DNA from: Candidatus Cloacimonadota bacterium
GTDB lineage: Bacteria; Cloacimonadota; Cloacimonadia; Cloacimonadales; TCS61
DNA: 32,794 nucleotides
NCBI GenBank assembly: GCA_021108315.1
Contig: JAIORE010000380.1
Location: 1-32,794, forward strand
Direction of reading: 5' to 3'
Shown: piece by piece, positions 24,529-32,632 of the stretch
How positions within the stretch are numbered: position 1 is the stretch's first letter
Layout: each line of letters opens with the position of its first letter
The notes under the pieces: model-generated
What the model saw: the letters and a program-made list of their open reading frames with translations, nothing else
Told to the model about the DNA's origin: nothing
Database searches by the model: none
Position numbers and translations under genes: made by a program

Positions 24529-25755
24529 TTGAAATATTTTGATGGAAATGAAACATTGCTTGAAATAGTGGAAAAATATCCGGAAACTATTCCTGTTTTT
24601 ACATCTAATGGCTTTTCACAAATGGATGATCCTGAAAAAAGAGAAAAATTTGCAAAATCAATTTCACTAAAGATGGCTTTGATGCTTAAGCAGCAAGATC
24701 TTAAGATTTTTTCAAACCTTTTGATTGAAGCAATTGAGCAGAAAAACTTGGAAATTGATGCTACACTAAGTTCGGAAAAGGGAGAATTCTCTGACAACGC
24801 AATCAAGGTTGTGGGACTTCTTCCTTGTCCGGTTCGGATTCCGCTTTTGGAAAAATTCAATCAGTTTTCTAAAGAATATCATATTGATTTTGATTTGGCG
24901 ATTAATCATGAACTGAAAGCAGCTTCAATGGGTTTGGATTGGGTAGAAAAAAATCTAATTGGAATCGAAAAACTGGAAGAATTGCCAGATATCTTTATTT
25001 CTGCCGGTTTTGATATGTTCTTTGACGAAAAGATGATTGGACATTTTAAACGAGATGGGGTTTTTGAAGATTCCACGAAAATTGGGGATTTCAATTCACT
25101 TTTTTCTGAGATTGATTTAAAAGATCCTCAAGGACACTATGCAATGATCGGAGTTGTTCCTGCTGTTTTTTTGATAAATACTTTAGAACTTGGAGATATT
25201 CCAATTCCCAAAACTTGGGAAGATATAATGGCTCATGAATTTGAAAAGAGAGTTTCTTTACCGGTTGGAGATTTTGACCTTTTTAATGGAATTCTTTTGA
25301 ATATTCACAAGCATTATGGAGATGAAGGAGTAAAGAAAATCGGAAGAAGTTTACTTGAATCTCTTCATCCTTCGCAAATGGTAAAAAGCGAGAAGAAAAA
25401 GGGAAAACGCCCAATTGTGACAATCATGCCGTATTTTTTTACTAAAATGGTAAAAGAAGGTAGTACGATGAAGGCAATTTGGCCGGAAGATGGAGCGATT
25501 ATCAGTCCAATATTTATGCTGGCAAAAAAAGATAAACAAGAGAAATTGCAAACTGTTATAGATTTCTTTGCATCGAAAACAGTTGGAGAAATATTATCAC
25601 ATAGTGGATTATTTCCTAGCGTACATCCAGATGTTGATAATCGAATTCCAAAAGAAAACAAATTTATGTGGTTAGGTTGGGATTATATTTATTCGAATGA
25701 TATTAGCAAATTGATTAAGCACTGTGAAACGATTTTTAATGAATCTATACAGTGA
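24529..25755 (+). CDS. Cytosolic solute-binding-protein-like protein with DUF1858-like head
   Basis: The 408-residue protein has two parts. Residues 1-70 are a DUF1858/ScdA-like helical head (LLEIVEKYPETIPVF, then a conserved NGF). Residues about 90-400 resemble the type II periplasmic binding proteins of iron (Fe3+) ABC importers, with a VVGLLPCPVRIPLLEKF opening, MIGVVPAVFLIN and a late GEILSHSGLFPSVHP segment. There is no signal peptide or lipobox, so a periplasmic role is excluded unless the start is wrong; the TTG start at 24529 has AAAGGA 8 bases upstream and no in-frame leader precedes it. I infer an intracellular ligand carrier. The neighbours supply an ATPase and a GTPase but no permease. 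Confidence 0.8.
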   Translation: MKYFDGNETLLEIVEKYPETIPVFTSNGFSQMDDPEKREKFAKSISLKMALMLKQQDLKIFSNLLIEAIEQKNLEIDATLSSEKGEFSDNAIKVVGLLPCPVRIPLLEKFNQFSKEYHIDFDLAINHELKAASMGLDWVEKNLIGIEKLEELPDIFISAGFDMFFDEKMIGHFKRDGVFEDSTKIGDFNSLFSEIDLKDPQGHYAMIGVVPAVFLINTLELGDIPIPKTWEDIMAHEFEKRVSLPVGDFDLFNGILLNIHKHYGDEGVKKIGRSLLESLHPSQMVKSEKKKGKRPIVTIMPYFFTKMVKEGSTMKAIWPEDGAIISPIFMLAKKDKQEKLQTVIDFFASKTVGEILSHSGLFPSVHPDVDNRIPKENKFMWLGWDYIYSNDISKLIKHCETIFNESIQ

Positions 25756-25975
25756 AAGGCAGGGAACAGGAAATAGGAGATAGGAATTAGGGAGAAAATA
25801 TTCACAGCAAAGACTCTAAGAACGCAAAGGATTTATCATTTATAATTCATAATTTAACATTGCTTTTAGTGTTCCCTGTGGTAATTCTTATAGTTCGTAT
25901 TGTTTGTTTTGTTCGTTGCTAAAATAAATTTGTGCTAATTTAAGTTAATTTGTGAATTCAAAAAGAGGAAAAATA
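25756..25975. repeat. Gap of dispersed repeat words
   Basis: No gene. 25801-25830 has CGCAAAG-type words. 25868-25920 is the inverted partner of 6978-7040 (26 of 28 bases identical over the best part), continuing into a shared TGTTCCCTGTGGT word. 25920-25960 is AT-rich leader. Confidence 0.7.
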
Positions 25976-26671
25976 ATGAATTTGGTTACAGTATCCGGAC
26001 CACCTTCTTCCGGTAAAACAGCGGTGATCTTAAAGACGATAGATGCCTTAAAAAAGCAGAATTTGAAGATCGGTGTTGTAAAATTTGATTGTCTTTATAC
26101 AGATGATGACGAACTTTATAAGAAAGCGGGAATCAAAGTGAAAAAAGGACTTTCCGGTGCTCTTTGTCCCGATCATTATTTTGTGAGTAATATTGAAGAA
26201 GTTACTCAATGGGGATTGGACGAAGGATTTGATATTCTCATCAGCGAATCGGCTGGACTTTGCAATCGCTGTTCTCCATATATCAAAGATATTAAAGCAA
26301 TCTGTGTAATTGATAATCTCAGTGGGATTAATACTCCAAAGAAAATTGGACCAATGTTGAAATCTGCTGATATTGTGATAATTACTAAGGGTGATATCGT
26401 TTCACAAGCAGAACGAGAAGTTTTTGCAGCCCGAGTGAATATGGTAAATCCGGCTGCGATTATTATGCATATAAATGGCTTAACAGGACAAGGTAGTTTT
26501 GAATTAAGTACTTTACTTTATGATGAAACTGTTCAGACAAATTCTTTGAAAGGTATGAAATTGAGATTCCCAATGCCAGCAGCTTTATGCTCATATTGTT
26601 TGGGTGAAACCAGAATTGGTGAAAGCTATCAAATGGGAAATGTTCGTAAAATGGATTTTGAAGAAAAATAA
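25976..26671 (+). CDS. G3E/HypB-like GTPase with paired cysteines
   Basis: This 231-residue cytoplasmic GTPase belongs to the SIMIBI/G3E group that includes HypB, UreG and CobW, which deliver metals or cofactors to enzymes. The P-loop is GPPSSGKT (8-15). The guanine-specificity motif is TKGD (137-140). Cysteines occur as C39, C64, the pair C96/C99 in AGLCNRCSPY, and a C-terminal pair C205/C208 in LCSYCLGE. These may hold a metal at the switch region. It lacks the histidine-rich tract of many HypB/UreG proteins. ATG 25976 has GAGGAA upstream. It sits between the solute-binding-like protein and the ABC ATPase on the same strand. Confidence 0.87.
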   Translation: MNLVTVSGPPSSGKTAVILKTIDALKKQNLKIGVVKFDCLYTDDDELYKKAGIKVKKGLSGALCPDHYFVSNIEEVTQWGLDEGFDILISESAGLCNRCSPYIKDIKAICVIDNLSGINTPKKIGPMLKSADIVIITKGDIVSQAEREVFAARVNMVNPAAIIMHINGLTGQGSFELSTLLYDETVQTNSLKGMKLRFPMPAALCSYCLGETRIGESYQMGNVRKMDFEEK

Positions 26672-26682
26672 AAAATGTGATT

Positions 26683-26712
26683 TCTCGCAAAGACGCAGAG
26701 ACGCAAAGAAAA
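26683..26712. repeat. CGCAAAGACGCAGAGACGC dispersed repeat
   Basis: A clean copy of the CGCAAAG/CGCAGAG family lies between the GTPase and the ABC ATPase genes. Confidence 0.75.
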
Positions 26713-26741
26713 AACAAAAGAAACATAAAATATAGGAATTG

Positions 26742-27743
26742 ATGGAAAATATACATAGTTTTAAAATAAAGGAACTTCTAAATAAATATCCGTTTTTAGA
26801 TTCTTTTTTTAAAAATAATACTCTGAAAATATCTGGAAAAGAACATCTTACTCTTAGGCAAGTATTTGCAGAATTTGATGAAGATACTCTTGAAGATATG
26901 GGAGTTGAACCACAACTTTTTATTCAGCAAATCACTGAATTTATCACCCAAATGAACACTTTTCTTGGGAAAGATGAAAATAAAGTAAAATCTGTAACTA
27001 TTTTACCGGGAAACGATAAATCTGGAAATATTGAAGGATTTGATAAGCTGGTGATCAAACAGGGAGAAATTATCAGTATTGTAGGTCCTACCGGATCTGG
27101 AAAAAGTCGTTTACTTGCAGATATTGAGTGGGTTGCACAGGAAGATACTCCAACCAAAAGAAAAATCTTGATAAACAATGATATTCCTGATAAAAAATGG
27201 CGTTTTTCTTCATCAGATAAATTAGTTGCCCAGCTTTCTCAAAATATGAACTTTGTGATGGATCTTACCGTTTATGAATTTGTGGAACTTCATGCCGAAA
27301 GTAGATTAGTTGAAAACAAAGATAATGTTATCAAAAGAATTATCGAAAAAGCAAATGATTTAGCCGGTGAAAGTTTTGAACCTGATACTCCAATTACAAG
27401 TTTAAGTGGTGGACAATCAAGAGCTTTGATGATTGCCGATACTGCTATTCTGAGTAAATCTCCAATAATTCTTATAGATGAAATAGAAAATGCCGGAATT
27501 GATCGCAAACGAGCTTTAAGCCTATTACTTTCAGAAGATAAAGTAGTTTTGATGGCGACCCATGACCCAATTCTCGCTTTGATGGGAGATAGACGGATCG
27601 TTATAAAAAATGGTGGGATTCATAAAGTGATAGAAACTACAGATCAAGAAAGAGAAATCCTTTCGACTTTAGAAGAGATGGATAGGACAATACTTGCTTA
27701 TCGAACCAAACTGAGATCTGGTGAAATAATCACAAAAATTTGA
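26742..27743 (+). CDS. Soluble ABC ATPase with DUF1858-like head
   Basis: The 333-residue protein is an ABC-type ATPase without a membrane segment. Residues 1-72 (KELLNKYPFLDSFF, then LTLRQVF) are a helical head like that of the solute-binding-like protein two genes earlier. The nucleotide-binding domain has Walker A GPTGSGKS (115-122), Q-loop Q165 in VAQLSQNMN, signature LSGGQ (221-225), Walker B IILIDE (242-247) and H-loop H274 in MATHDP. All residues needed for ATP hydrolysis are present. No permease gene is nearby. I infer energy input for an intracellular loading or exchange step. ATG 26742 has AGGAA upstream. A 100-base gap with an AT-rich hairpin (27784-27805) follows. Confidence 0.87.
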   Translation: MENIHSFKIKELLNKYPFLDSFFKNNTLKISGKEHLTLRQVFAEFDEDTLEDMGVEPQLFIQQITEFITQMNTFLGKDENKVKSVTILPGNDKSGNIEGFDKLVIKQGEIISIVGPTGSGKSRLLADIEWVAQEDTPTKRKILINNDIPDKKWRFSSSDKLVAQLSQNMNFVMDLTVYEFVELHAESRLVENKDNVIKRIIEKANDLAGESFEPDTPITSLSGGQSRALMIADTAILSKSPIILIDEIENAGIDRKRALSLLLSEDKVVLMATHDPILALMGDRRIVIKNGGIHKVIETTDQEREILSTLEEMDRTILAYRTKLRSGEIITKI

Positions 27744-27843
27744 AATTATTAGAGTTTATTTTTTATTTTGAATTAAAGATAATAGTATTATAATATTGTA
27801 ATACTGCTAAGAAAATTAAGTAGTTTTAATAAAGGAGTTAAGT

Positions 27844-28086
27844 ATGCACGATGGATGTACAGGTAGTTTTGATGATGGTAAACAAACGGTTGATAAAGTA
27901 AGGTTAATGGGATTTTCGGAACAACCGATGCCAATGCCCTTGGATATTGATTGTAAAGAATGTGGTAAAACATTTTCAATGGAAACTTTTGAAGCTAAAT
28001 GCCCAAGTTGTAATATGGTATTTGGGATTACACCTTGCCATGCTTTTGATCCGGCAAATGTACAAACTGCTGGGATTGATTATTGA
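27844..28086 (+). CDS. Small zinc-ribbon protein
   Basis: The 80-residue product has a CKEC (37-40) and CPSC (53-56) pair, the normal spacing of a rubredoxin-like zinc ribbon, plus C5 near the start and C65 in TPCHAF. A methionine- and proline-rich stretch (EQPMPMPLDID) lies just before the ribbon. I do not recognise a named family. AAGGAG (27833-27838) precedes the ATG. Its place between the ABC ATPase and hcp suggests a partner, perhaps a metal or electron carrier. No signal peptide. Confidence 0.8.
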   Translation: MHDGCTGSFDDGKQTVDKVRLMGFSEQPMPMPLDIDCKECGKTFSMETFEAKCPSCNMVFGITPCHAFDPANVQTAGIDY

Positions 28087-28154
28087 TTTCTGTGAATTGC
28101 AAAGATAGAATAAGCCACGGACTTTCACGGACAAGAAAAAGAAAAAGATAAAAT

Positions 28155-28220
28155 AACCCCTCTAACTCCCCTTCGTAAGGGGAGAACTCCCTTCCCCTTG
28201 CGAAGGGGAAGGGATGGGGT
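28155..28220 (-). repeat. CCCCATCCC...AGAGGGGTT dispersed repeat, copy 2 (inverted)
   Basis: This is the reverse complement of the unit at 7106-7179: it begins AACCCCTCTAACTCCCC and ends GGGATGGGGTT, with the same internal CCTTCGTAAGGGG hairpin words. A CACGGAC word precedes it (28117-28133), as it does copy 1. It lies in the leader of hcp. Confidence 0.85.
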
Positions 28221-28300
28221 TTAGTATCTAATGAAATTAATTCGTATTAATTAGTGGTTTCAAATAAAAATTTCTCAAAAAAAATAAATAGGAGGACATT

Positions 28301-29926
28301 ATGAGTATGTTCTGTTTTCAATGTCAGGAAACGATGAAAAATCAAGGGTGCACAGTCAACGGGATTTGCGGTAAAAAATCTGATACTGCCAATCTGCAAG
28401 ATCTCTTAATTTATGTAACAAAAGGGATTGCCGTTGTAGCGGAAAAAGCAGGGAAAGTAGATTTAGAAACAGGTAGGATTATTTCCAGAAACCTTTTCAC
28501 TACTATCACAAATGTTAATTTTGATAATGAAAATTTGGCAAGTAAGATTAAAGAAACTATTGTCTTTAGAGAAAATCTAAAAACTAAATACAATGTTTTC
28601 GGTGAATTACACGATAGCGCAATCTGGAGTTCTGATGATATGACTGAAATGCTGAAAAAAGCTGAAACAGTTGGTGTATTATCTACAGAAAATGAAGATG
28701 TTCGTAGTCTTAGAGAACTTATGATGTATGGTCTCAAAGGAATCGCAGCTTATGCTGAGCACGCCGAAGTTCTTGCCAAAGAAGAACAAGCAATCTATGA
28801 TTTTTATGTAGAAGCTTTAACTTCAACTTTCAAAAACTTATCTGTTGATGAAATGGTTGGTGTTGTTATGAAAACCGGAGAAACAGCTGTTACAACTATG
28901 GCTCTTCTTGATAATGCCAATACTTCTACTTATGGAAATCCGGAAATCACAGAAGTAAATATTGGAGTTGGAAAAAATCCCGGTATTCTTATTTCGGGAC
29001 ACGATCTCAAAGATATGGAAGAACTTCTCAAACAATCAGAAGGATCCGGAGTTGATATTTATACTCACGGTGAAATGCTTCCAGCTCATTATTATCCGGC
29101 TTTCAAAAAATATTCTCACTTTGTTGGAAATTATGGAAACGCATGGTGGGCTCAAGATAAAGAATTCGCAACTTTTAATGGACCAATCGTGATGACCACA
29201 AATTGTCTCGTTCCACCCAAAGAATCTTATAAAGATAAAGTATTTACAACTGGAAATGTAGCTTTTCCTGGATTAAAAGTTGTTGCAGATCGTGCTGAAG
29301 GTGGAGAAAAAGATTTCTCAGAAGTCATTGCACTTGCCAAAACTTGTGAAGCTCCTACAGAAATAGAAACAGGTAAAATCGTGGGTGGCTTTGCTCATAA
29401 TCAAGTTCTTCAACTTGCAGATAAAGTAGTAGATGCTGTGAAATCCGGTGCTATCAAACGTTTTGTAGTTATGGCTGGTTGTGATGGTAGACACAAAAGT
29501 AGAGAATATTTTACAAATGTTGCAGAAGAACTTCCAAAAGATACTATTATTCTTACAGCTGGTTGTGCTAAATATCGTTATAATAAATTAAATCTGGGTG
29601 ATATTGGTGGAATCCCACGTGTACTTGATGCCGGACAGTGTAATGATTCATATTCATTGGCAGTAATTGCACTTAAATTACAAGAAGTTTTCGGACTGGA
29701 AAGTTTGAATGATCTTCCACTATCATTTGATATTGGCTGGTATGAGCAAAAAGCAGTAACCGTATTGCTTGCTCTGTTACATCTTGGAGTAAAAGGTATC
29801 CGTTTAGGACCAACCTTACCGGCATTTTTGTCTCCAAATGTTGCAAAAGTATTGGTTGATAATTTTGATATTAAACCAATCGGACAAGTAAAAGAAGATA
29901 TTGAAGCTATGATGGCTGGAAAATAG
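28301..29926 (+). CDS. hcp: Hybrid cluster protein (hydroxylamine reductase)
   Basis: Hcp carries a cubane and a hybrid Fe-S-O cluster and reduces hydroxylamine in vitro; in cells it detoxifies nitric oxide and helps protein S-nitrosylation in some bacteria. The N-terminal motif C5-x2-C8-x8-C17-x5-C23 is the anaerobe form (class I). Hybrid cluster ligands are in SGHD, THGEM, TTNCL, AGCDGR and [10 protein letters not shown]. The 541-residue length keeps the three-helix domain of class I. GGAGG precedes the ATG. It ends in a strong terminator. No hcr reductase gene is adjacent, as usual in strict anaerobes. Regulation by the upstream Rrf2 protein is an inference. Confidence 0.97.
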   Translation: MSMFCFQCQETMKNQGCTVNGICGKKSDTANLQDLLIYVTKGIAVVAEKAGKVDLETGRIISRNLFTTITNVNFDNENLASKIKETIVFRENLKTKYNVFGELHDSAIWSSDDMTEMLKKAETVGVLSTENEDVRSLRELMMYGLKGIAAYAEHAEVLAKEEQAIYDFYVEALTSTFKNLSVDEMVGVVMKTGETAVTTMALLDNANTSTYGNPEITEVNIGVGKNPGILISGHDLKDMEELLKQSEGSGVDIYTHGEMLPAHYYPAFKKYSHFVGNYGNAWWAQDKEFATFNGPIVMTTNCLVPPKESYKDKVFTTGNVAFPGLKVVADRAEGGEKDFSEVIALAKTCEAPTEIETGKIVGGFAHNQVLQLADKVVDAVKSGAIKRFVVMAGCDGRHKSREYFTNVAEELPKDTIILTAGCAKYRYNKLNLGDIGGIPRVLDAGQCNDSYSLAVIALKLQEVFGLESLNDLPLSFDIGWYEQKAVTVLLALLHLGVKGIRLGPTLPAFLSPNVAKVLVDNFDIKPIGQVKEDIEAMMAGK

Positions 29927-29945
29927 ATTATATTTTCTGTTATTC

Positions 29946-29980
29946 AACCTCCTGAACACTTTGTGTTTGGGAGGTTTTTT
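29946..29980 (+). terminator. Rho-independent terminator after hcp
   Basis: AACCTCC (29946-29952) pairs with GGAGGTT (29970-29976), with an inner AACAC/GTGTT stem and a T-run after it. Confidence 0.88.
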
Positions 29981-30084
29981 ATTTTATCAAATTTTTTCTA
30001 ACAATTCAAAAAATCTCATTGACTATTCAATATGGAATCAAATAAATATCTTTTTTTCAGATTCAGCACTATAAGAGGTACTAA

Positions 30085-31734
30085 ATGAAAAAGTATATTT
30101 TATTAATTCTATTAATTTTGTCATTACTAAAAATATTCAGTGCAGTTCCCGACACACTATACATTCTACACACAACAGATATTCATGGGAATCTATTACC
30201 TTACGATTATTATGAGGATAAAGAAGTCCCTCGTGGATTAGCAAAAATCTATACAAAAGTCTGTGAATATCGCAAAAAATACAAAAATGTGATTCTACTG
30301 GATTCCGGTGACCTGATTCAGGGAAATGCTCTTACTTATTATTATAACAGAATTGACAGAATAAATCCTCATCCGATGATATTGGCTTTCAATTATATGA
30401 AATACGATGCTTTTGCAGTTGGAAATCATGAGATAGAACAAGGATTTCACACATATATGCGAACTATGAAAGAATCAAATTTTCCTTGGCTTTCGGCAAA
30501 TTCAGTATTACCTGATGGAACAACCTTTTTTAAACCATATCATATTATCGAAAAAAATGGTCTTAAAATCGGAATTGTAGGAGCTTCCACACCGGGAATT
30601 CAAATTTATCTTGAACCAGATCTTTATCCGGGAATGGATTGGCAGGATTTAGTTGTCACTGCAAAAAAATATGCTGATGAATTGCAACCTGAAGTTGATT
30701 TACTTATTGGTTTATTTCATTCCGGATTTGATGTAAATGATGGTTTAGAAGTAAATGAATCGTTAGGATTACCGGTGCAGAATGCTTCCGAATTGGTTGC
30801 AACTCAAGTTCCTGAATATGATGTGATTTTAGCAGGGCATACTCATAATTATCTTCCGAAAGATAAATATACCGAATCCTCTTGGAAAAATAAAATCCAT
30901 AAGCCAAAAGAGCCGATAAGAGTGATTTCAGGAAAATGGGGAAGAACTATGGGTGTTGTACAGGTTATTTATCATCCAAAATCGCACAAAATAATAACGA
31001 TGGATAGCTGGCAAGAATCTATGGAAAATGTAGAAACATCCACAGCAATCTATCAATTGGTGAAAGAGTATCATCAACAGGTTCTGAAATATATCAGAAT
31101 GGATATTGGTAGTGTTCAATTTGATTTTCACGGGAAATTTTCACGGATAATGGATACTCAATTGGTTGAGCTTATTAATAAAGCACAAATGGCTTTTACC
31201 GGAGCAGAAATCTCTTTTGCGTCTTGTTTCAATACTGCGTTCAATCTATCCCCCGGAGCAATAAAAGTTAAAGATGTTTACACAATGTATCCTTATGAAA
31301 ATTATCTTTACAAATTAGAGATGATGGGAAAGCAAATAAAGGATTATCTGGAATTTTCTGCTAGTTATTTCATTTATGATGGTTCAAAATTTGCTGCTAA
31401 TCCTAAGAAAAAAGGTTATAATTACGATATGGCAGAAGGAATTTCATATAAAATTGATGTTACAAAAAATATGGGAAATAGAATTGTTAATATTAGACTT
31501 ATTTCCAATGGGAAACTAATTGAAAATGATAAAATCTATACAGTTGCGATTAATAGTTATAGAGCCTTAGGTGGAGGAGGTCACATGACCGCTGCCAATG
31601 CTAAAAATGCAAAGATTATCTCTAAATCAGATGTTGAGATGCGGAATATTTTGATTGAATATATTAAACAAATAAAAACTATTCCCCAATCTGTTGATAA
31701 TAATTGGAAAATAATAATTCGGGGGAATCAATAA
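30085..31734 (+). CDS. Periplasmic 5'-nucleotidase / cyclic phosphodiesterase (UshA/CpdB-like)
   Basis: This 549-residue exported enzyme should remove phosphate from nucleotides in the periplasm. It has a signal peptide (about 1-19). The metallophosphoesterase domain shows D32-x-H34 (TTDIHGN), D73/D76 (LLDSGD), GNHE at 113-116 and a late AGHTHN. The C-terminal nucleotide-recognition domain contains NSYRALGGGGHMT. The dimetal ligands are all present. The exact substrate (5'-AMP, 2',3'-cyclic NMP or a sugar-nucleotide) is open. AGAGG lies before the ATG. The next gene begins 1 base after its stop. Confidence 0.93.
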   Translation: MKKYILLILLILSLLKIFSAVPDTLYILHTTDIHGNLLPYDYYEDKEVPRGLAKIYTKVCEYRKKYKNVILLDSGDLIQGNALTYYYNRIDRINPHPMILAFNYMKYDAFAVGNHEIEQGFHTYMRTMKESNFPWLSANSVLPDGTTFFKPYHIIEKNGLKIGIVGASTPGIQIYLEPDLYPGMDWQDLVVTAKKYADELQPEVDLLIGLFHSGFDVNDGLEVNESLGLPVQNASELVATQVPEYDVILAGHTHNYLPKDKYTESSWKNKIHKPKEPIRVISGKWGRTMGVVQVIYHPKSHKIITMDSWQESMENVETSTAIYQLVKEYHQQVLKYIRMDIGSVQFDFHGKFSRIMDTQLVELINKAQMAFTGAEISFASCFNTAFNLSPGAIKVKDVYTMYPYENYLYKLEMMGKQIKDYLEFSASYFIYDGSKFAANPKKKGYNYDMAEGISYKIDVTKNMGNRIVNIRLISNGKLIENDKIYTVAINSYRALGGGGHMTAANAKNAKIISKSDVEMRNILIEYIKQIKTIPQSVDNNWKIIIRGNQ

Positions 31735-31735
31735 A

Positions 31736-32347
31736 ATGAAAATATTAGTTTTAGGTGGAACACTTTTTTTAGGAAGATATATTGTCGAAAATGCACTTTC
31801 CAAAGGACATGAGATTACATTGTTTAACAGAGGTATAAGTAATTCTCAACTTTTTCCCGAAATTGAAAAATTAAAAGGTGATCGTGATTCTGATCTGCAA
31901 ATTCTAAAAAACAGGAAATGGGATTTAGCTGATTTTATTATAAAATCTATCGAAATGAATAAAACAGGAATTTTCAATGCAACAGGACCAAAAGAAAGAT
32001 TCACCTTTCAAGAATTAATAGATTTGTGTGTTCCATTTGCTAAGAAAAAAGTAGAGTTTATAAAAATTTCAGAAAAATATCTTGAAGATAATTTATTTGA
32101 AAATAAGGTAGATTTGCCATTATTAGAAGCTAAAGGAGAATGGAAAGGAATTGAACAGGTTGATTGTTCCAAAGGGATTAAAAACGGTCTTGTTTTTCGA
32201 GATTTAAAATCTACAATTAATGATACGTTATTATGGTTTAATAATTTACCCAAAGATTATGAATTAAAAACCGGTTTAAAACCTGAGATTGAGAAATTAA
32301 TTATCCAAAATTGGAGAGAAGAATCAAAAAAAGAATTTAGCAATTAA
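31736..32347 (+). pseudogene. NAD(P)-dependent epimerase/dehydratase with the catalytic middle deleted
   Basis: The opening ILVLGGTLFLGRYIVE is the glycine-rich Rossmann motif of extended short-chain dehydrogenases, with NRG at 31-33. Residues up to W62 match the N-terminal part of these roughly 330-residue enzymes, and residues from about 64 (LADFIIKSIEMNKTGIFNATGP) match the C-terminal substrate domain. The roughly 120 residues between, with the S and YxxxK catalytic residues, are missing, in frame. The join lies at about 31919-31927. The product (203 residues) cannot be catalytic. It may be a pseudogene or an assembly artefact. It follows the nucleotidase by 1 base. Confidence 0.8.
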
Positions 32348-32363
32348 CAAAACAAATAAAAAT

Positions 32364-32394
32364 TAACCGCAGATCTCATAGAGAGCACAGAACC
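32364..32394. repeat. AACCGCAGATCTCATAGAGAGCACAG repeat word
   Basis: A further degenerate member of the ACAGAG/CGCAGAG family, followed by GTCCGTGTAAG at 32416, another recurring word. Confidence 0.55.
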
Positions 32395-32470
32395 TAATAT
32401 TCAATATATTTTTTTGTCCGTGTAAGTCTAAGGCTAATTTTGTTTTATTAGTTATTTCAAAGGAGAAAAT

Positions 32471-32632
32471 GTGGAAATTCCCGTAATTGACTTTCATGCA
32501 GATACTTATGCTCATCATTTAATGCACCAGAAGGTTTTGAATGGTTTTATGATTTTTATTAAAATATTTGGAACAATTTGTGCTCCAAAATTTAATGTGA
32601 ATTTAATATTCACACTCCCACATTCTCCCTAA
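32471..32632 (+). pseudogene. N-terminal fragment of a membrane dipeptidase (peptidase M19)
   Basis: AGGAG (32461-32465) precedes a GTG that opens a frame of 53 codons beginning VEIPVIDFHADTYAHHLMH. The D-F-H-A-D-T word matches the metal-binding start of M19 renal dipeptidase-like enzymes (DxHxD). After about residue 24 the similarity stops and the frame ends at 32632. Normal family members are about 310-400 residues, so this is a truncated gene. The ATG at 32469 reads into a stop after five codons and is not used. Confidence 0.6.

Noticed and set aside
24206..24860. Minus-strand open frames across the cupin and the binding-protein gene
   Set aside because: They overlap well-supported plus-strand genes and a repeat, and have no recognisable product.
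27784..27805. AGTATTA/TAATACT hairpin as a terminator between the ABC ATPase and zinc-ribbon genes
   Set aside because: The stem is all AT apart from one pair and no T-run follows.
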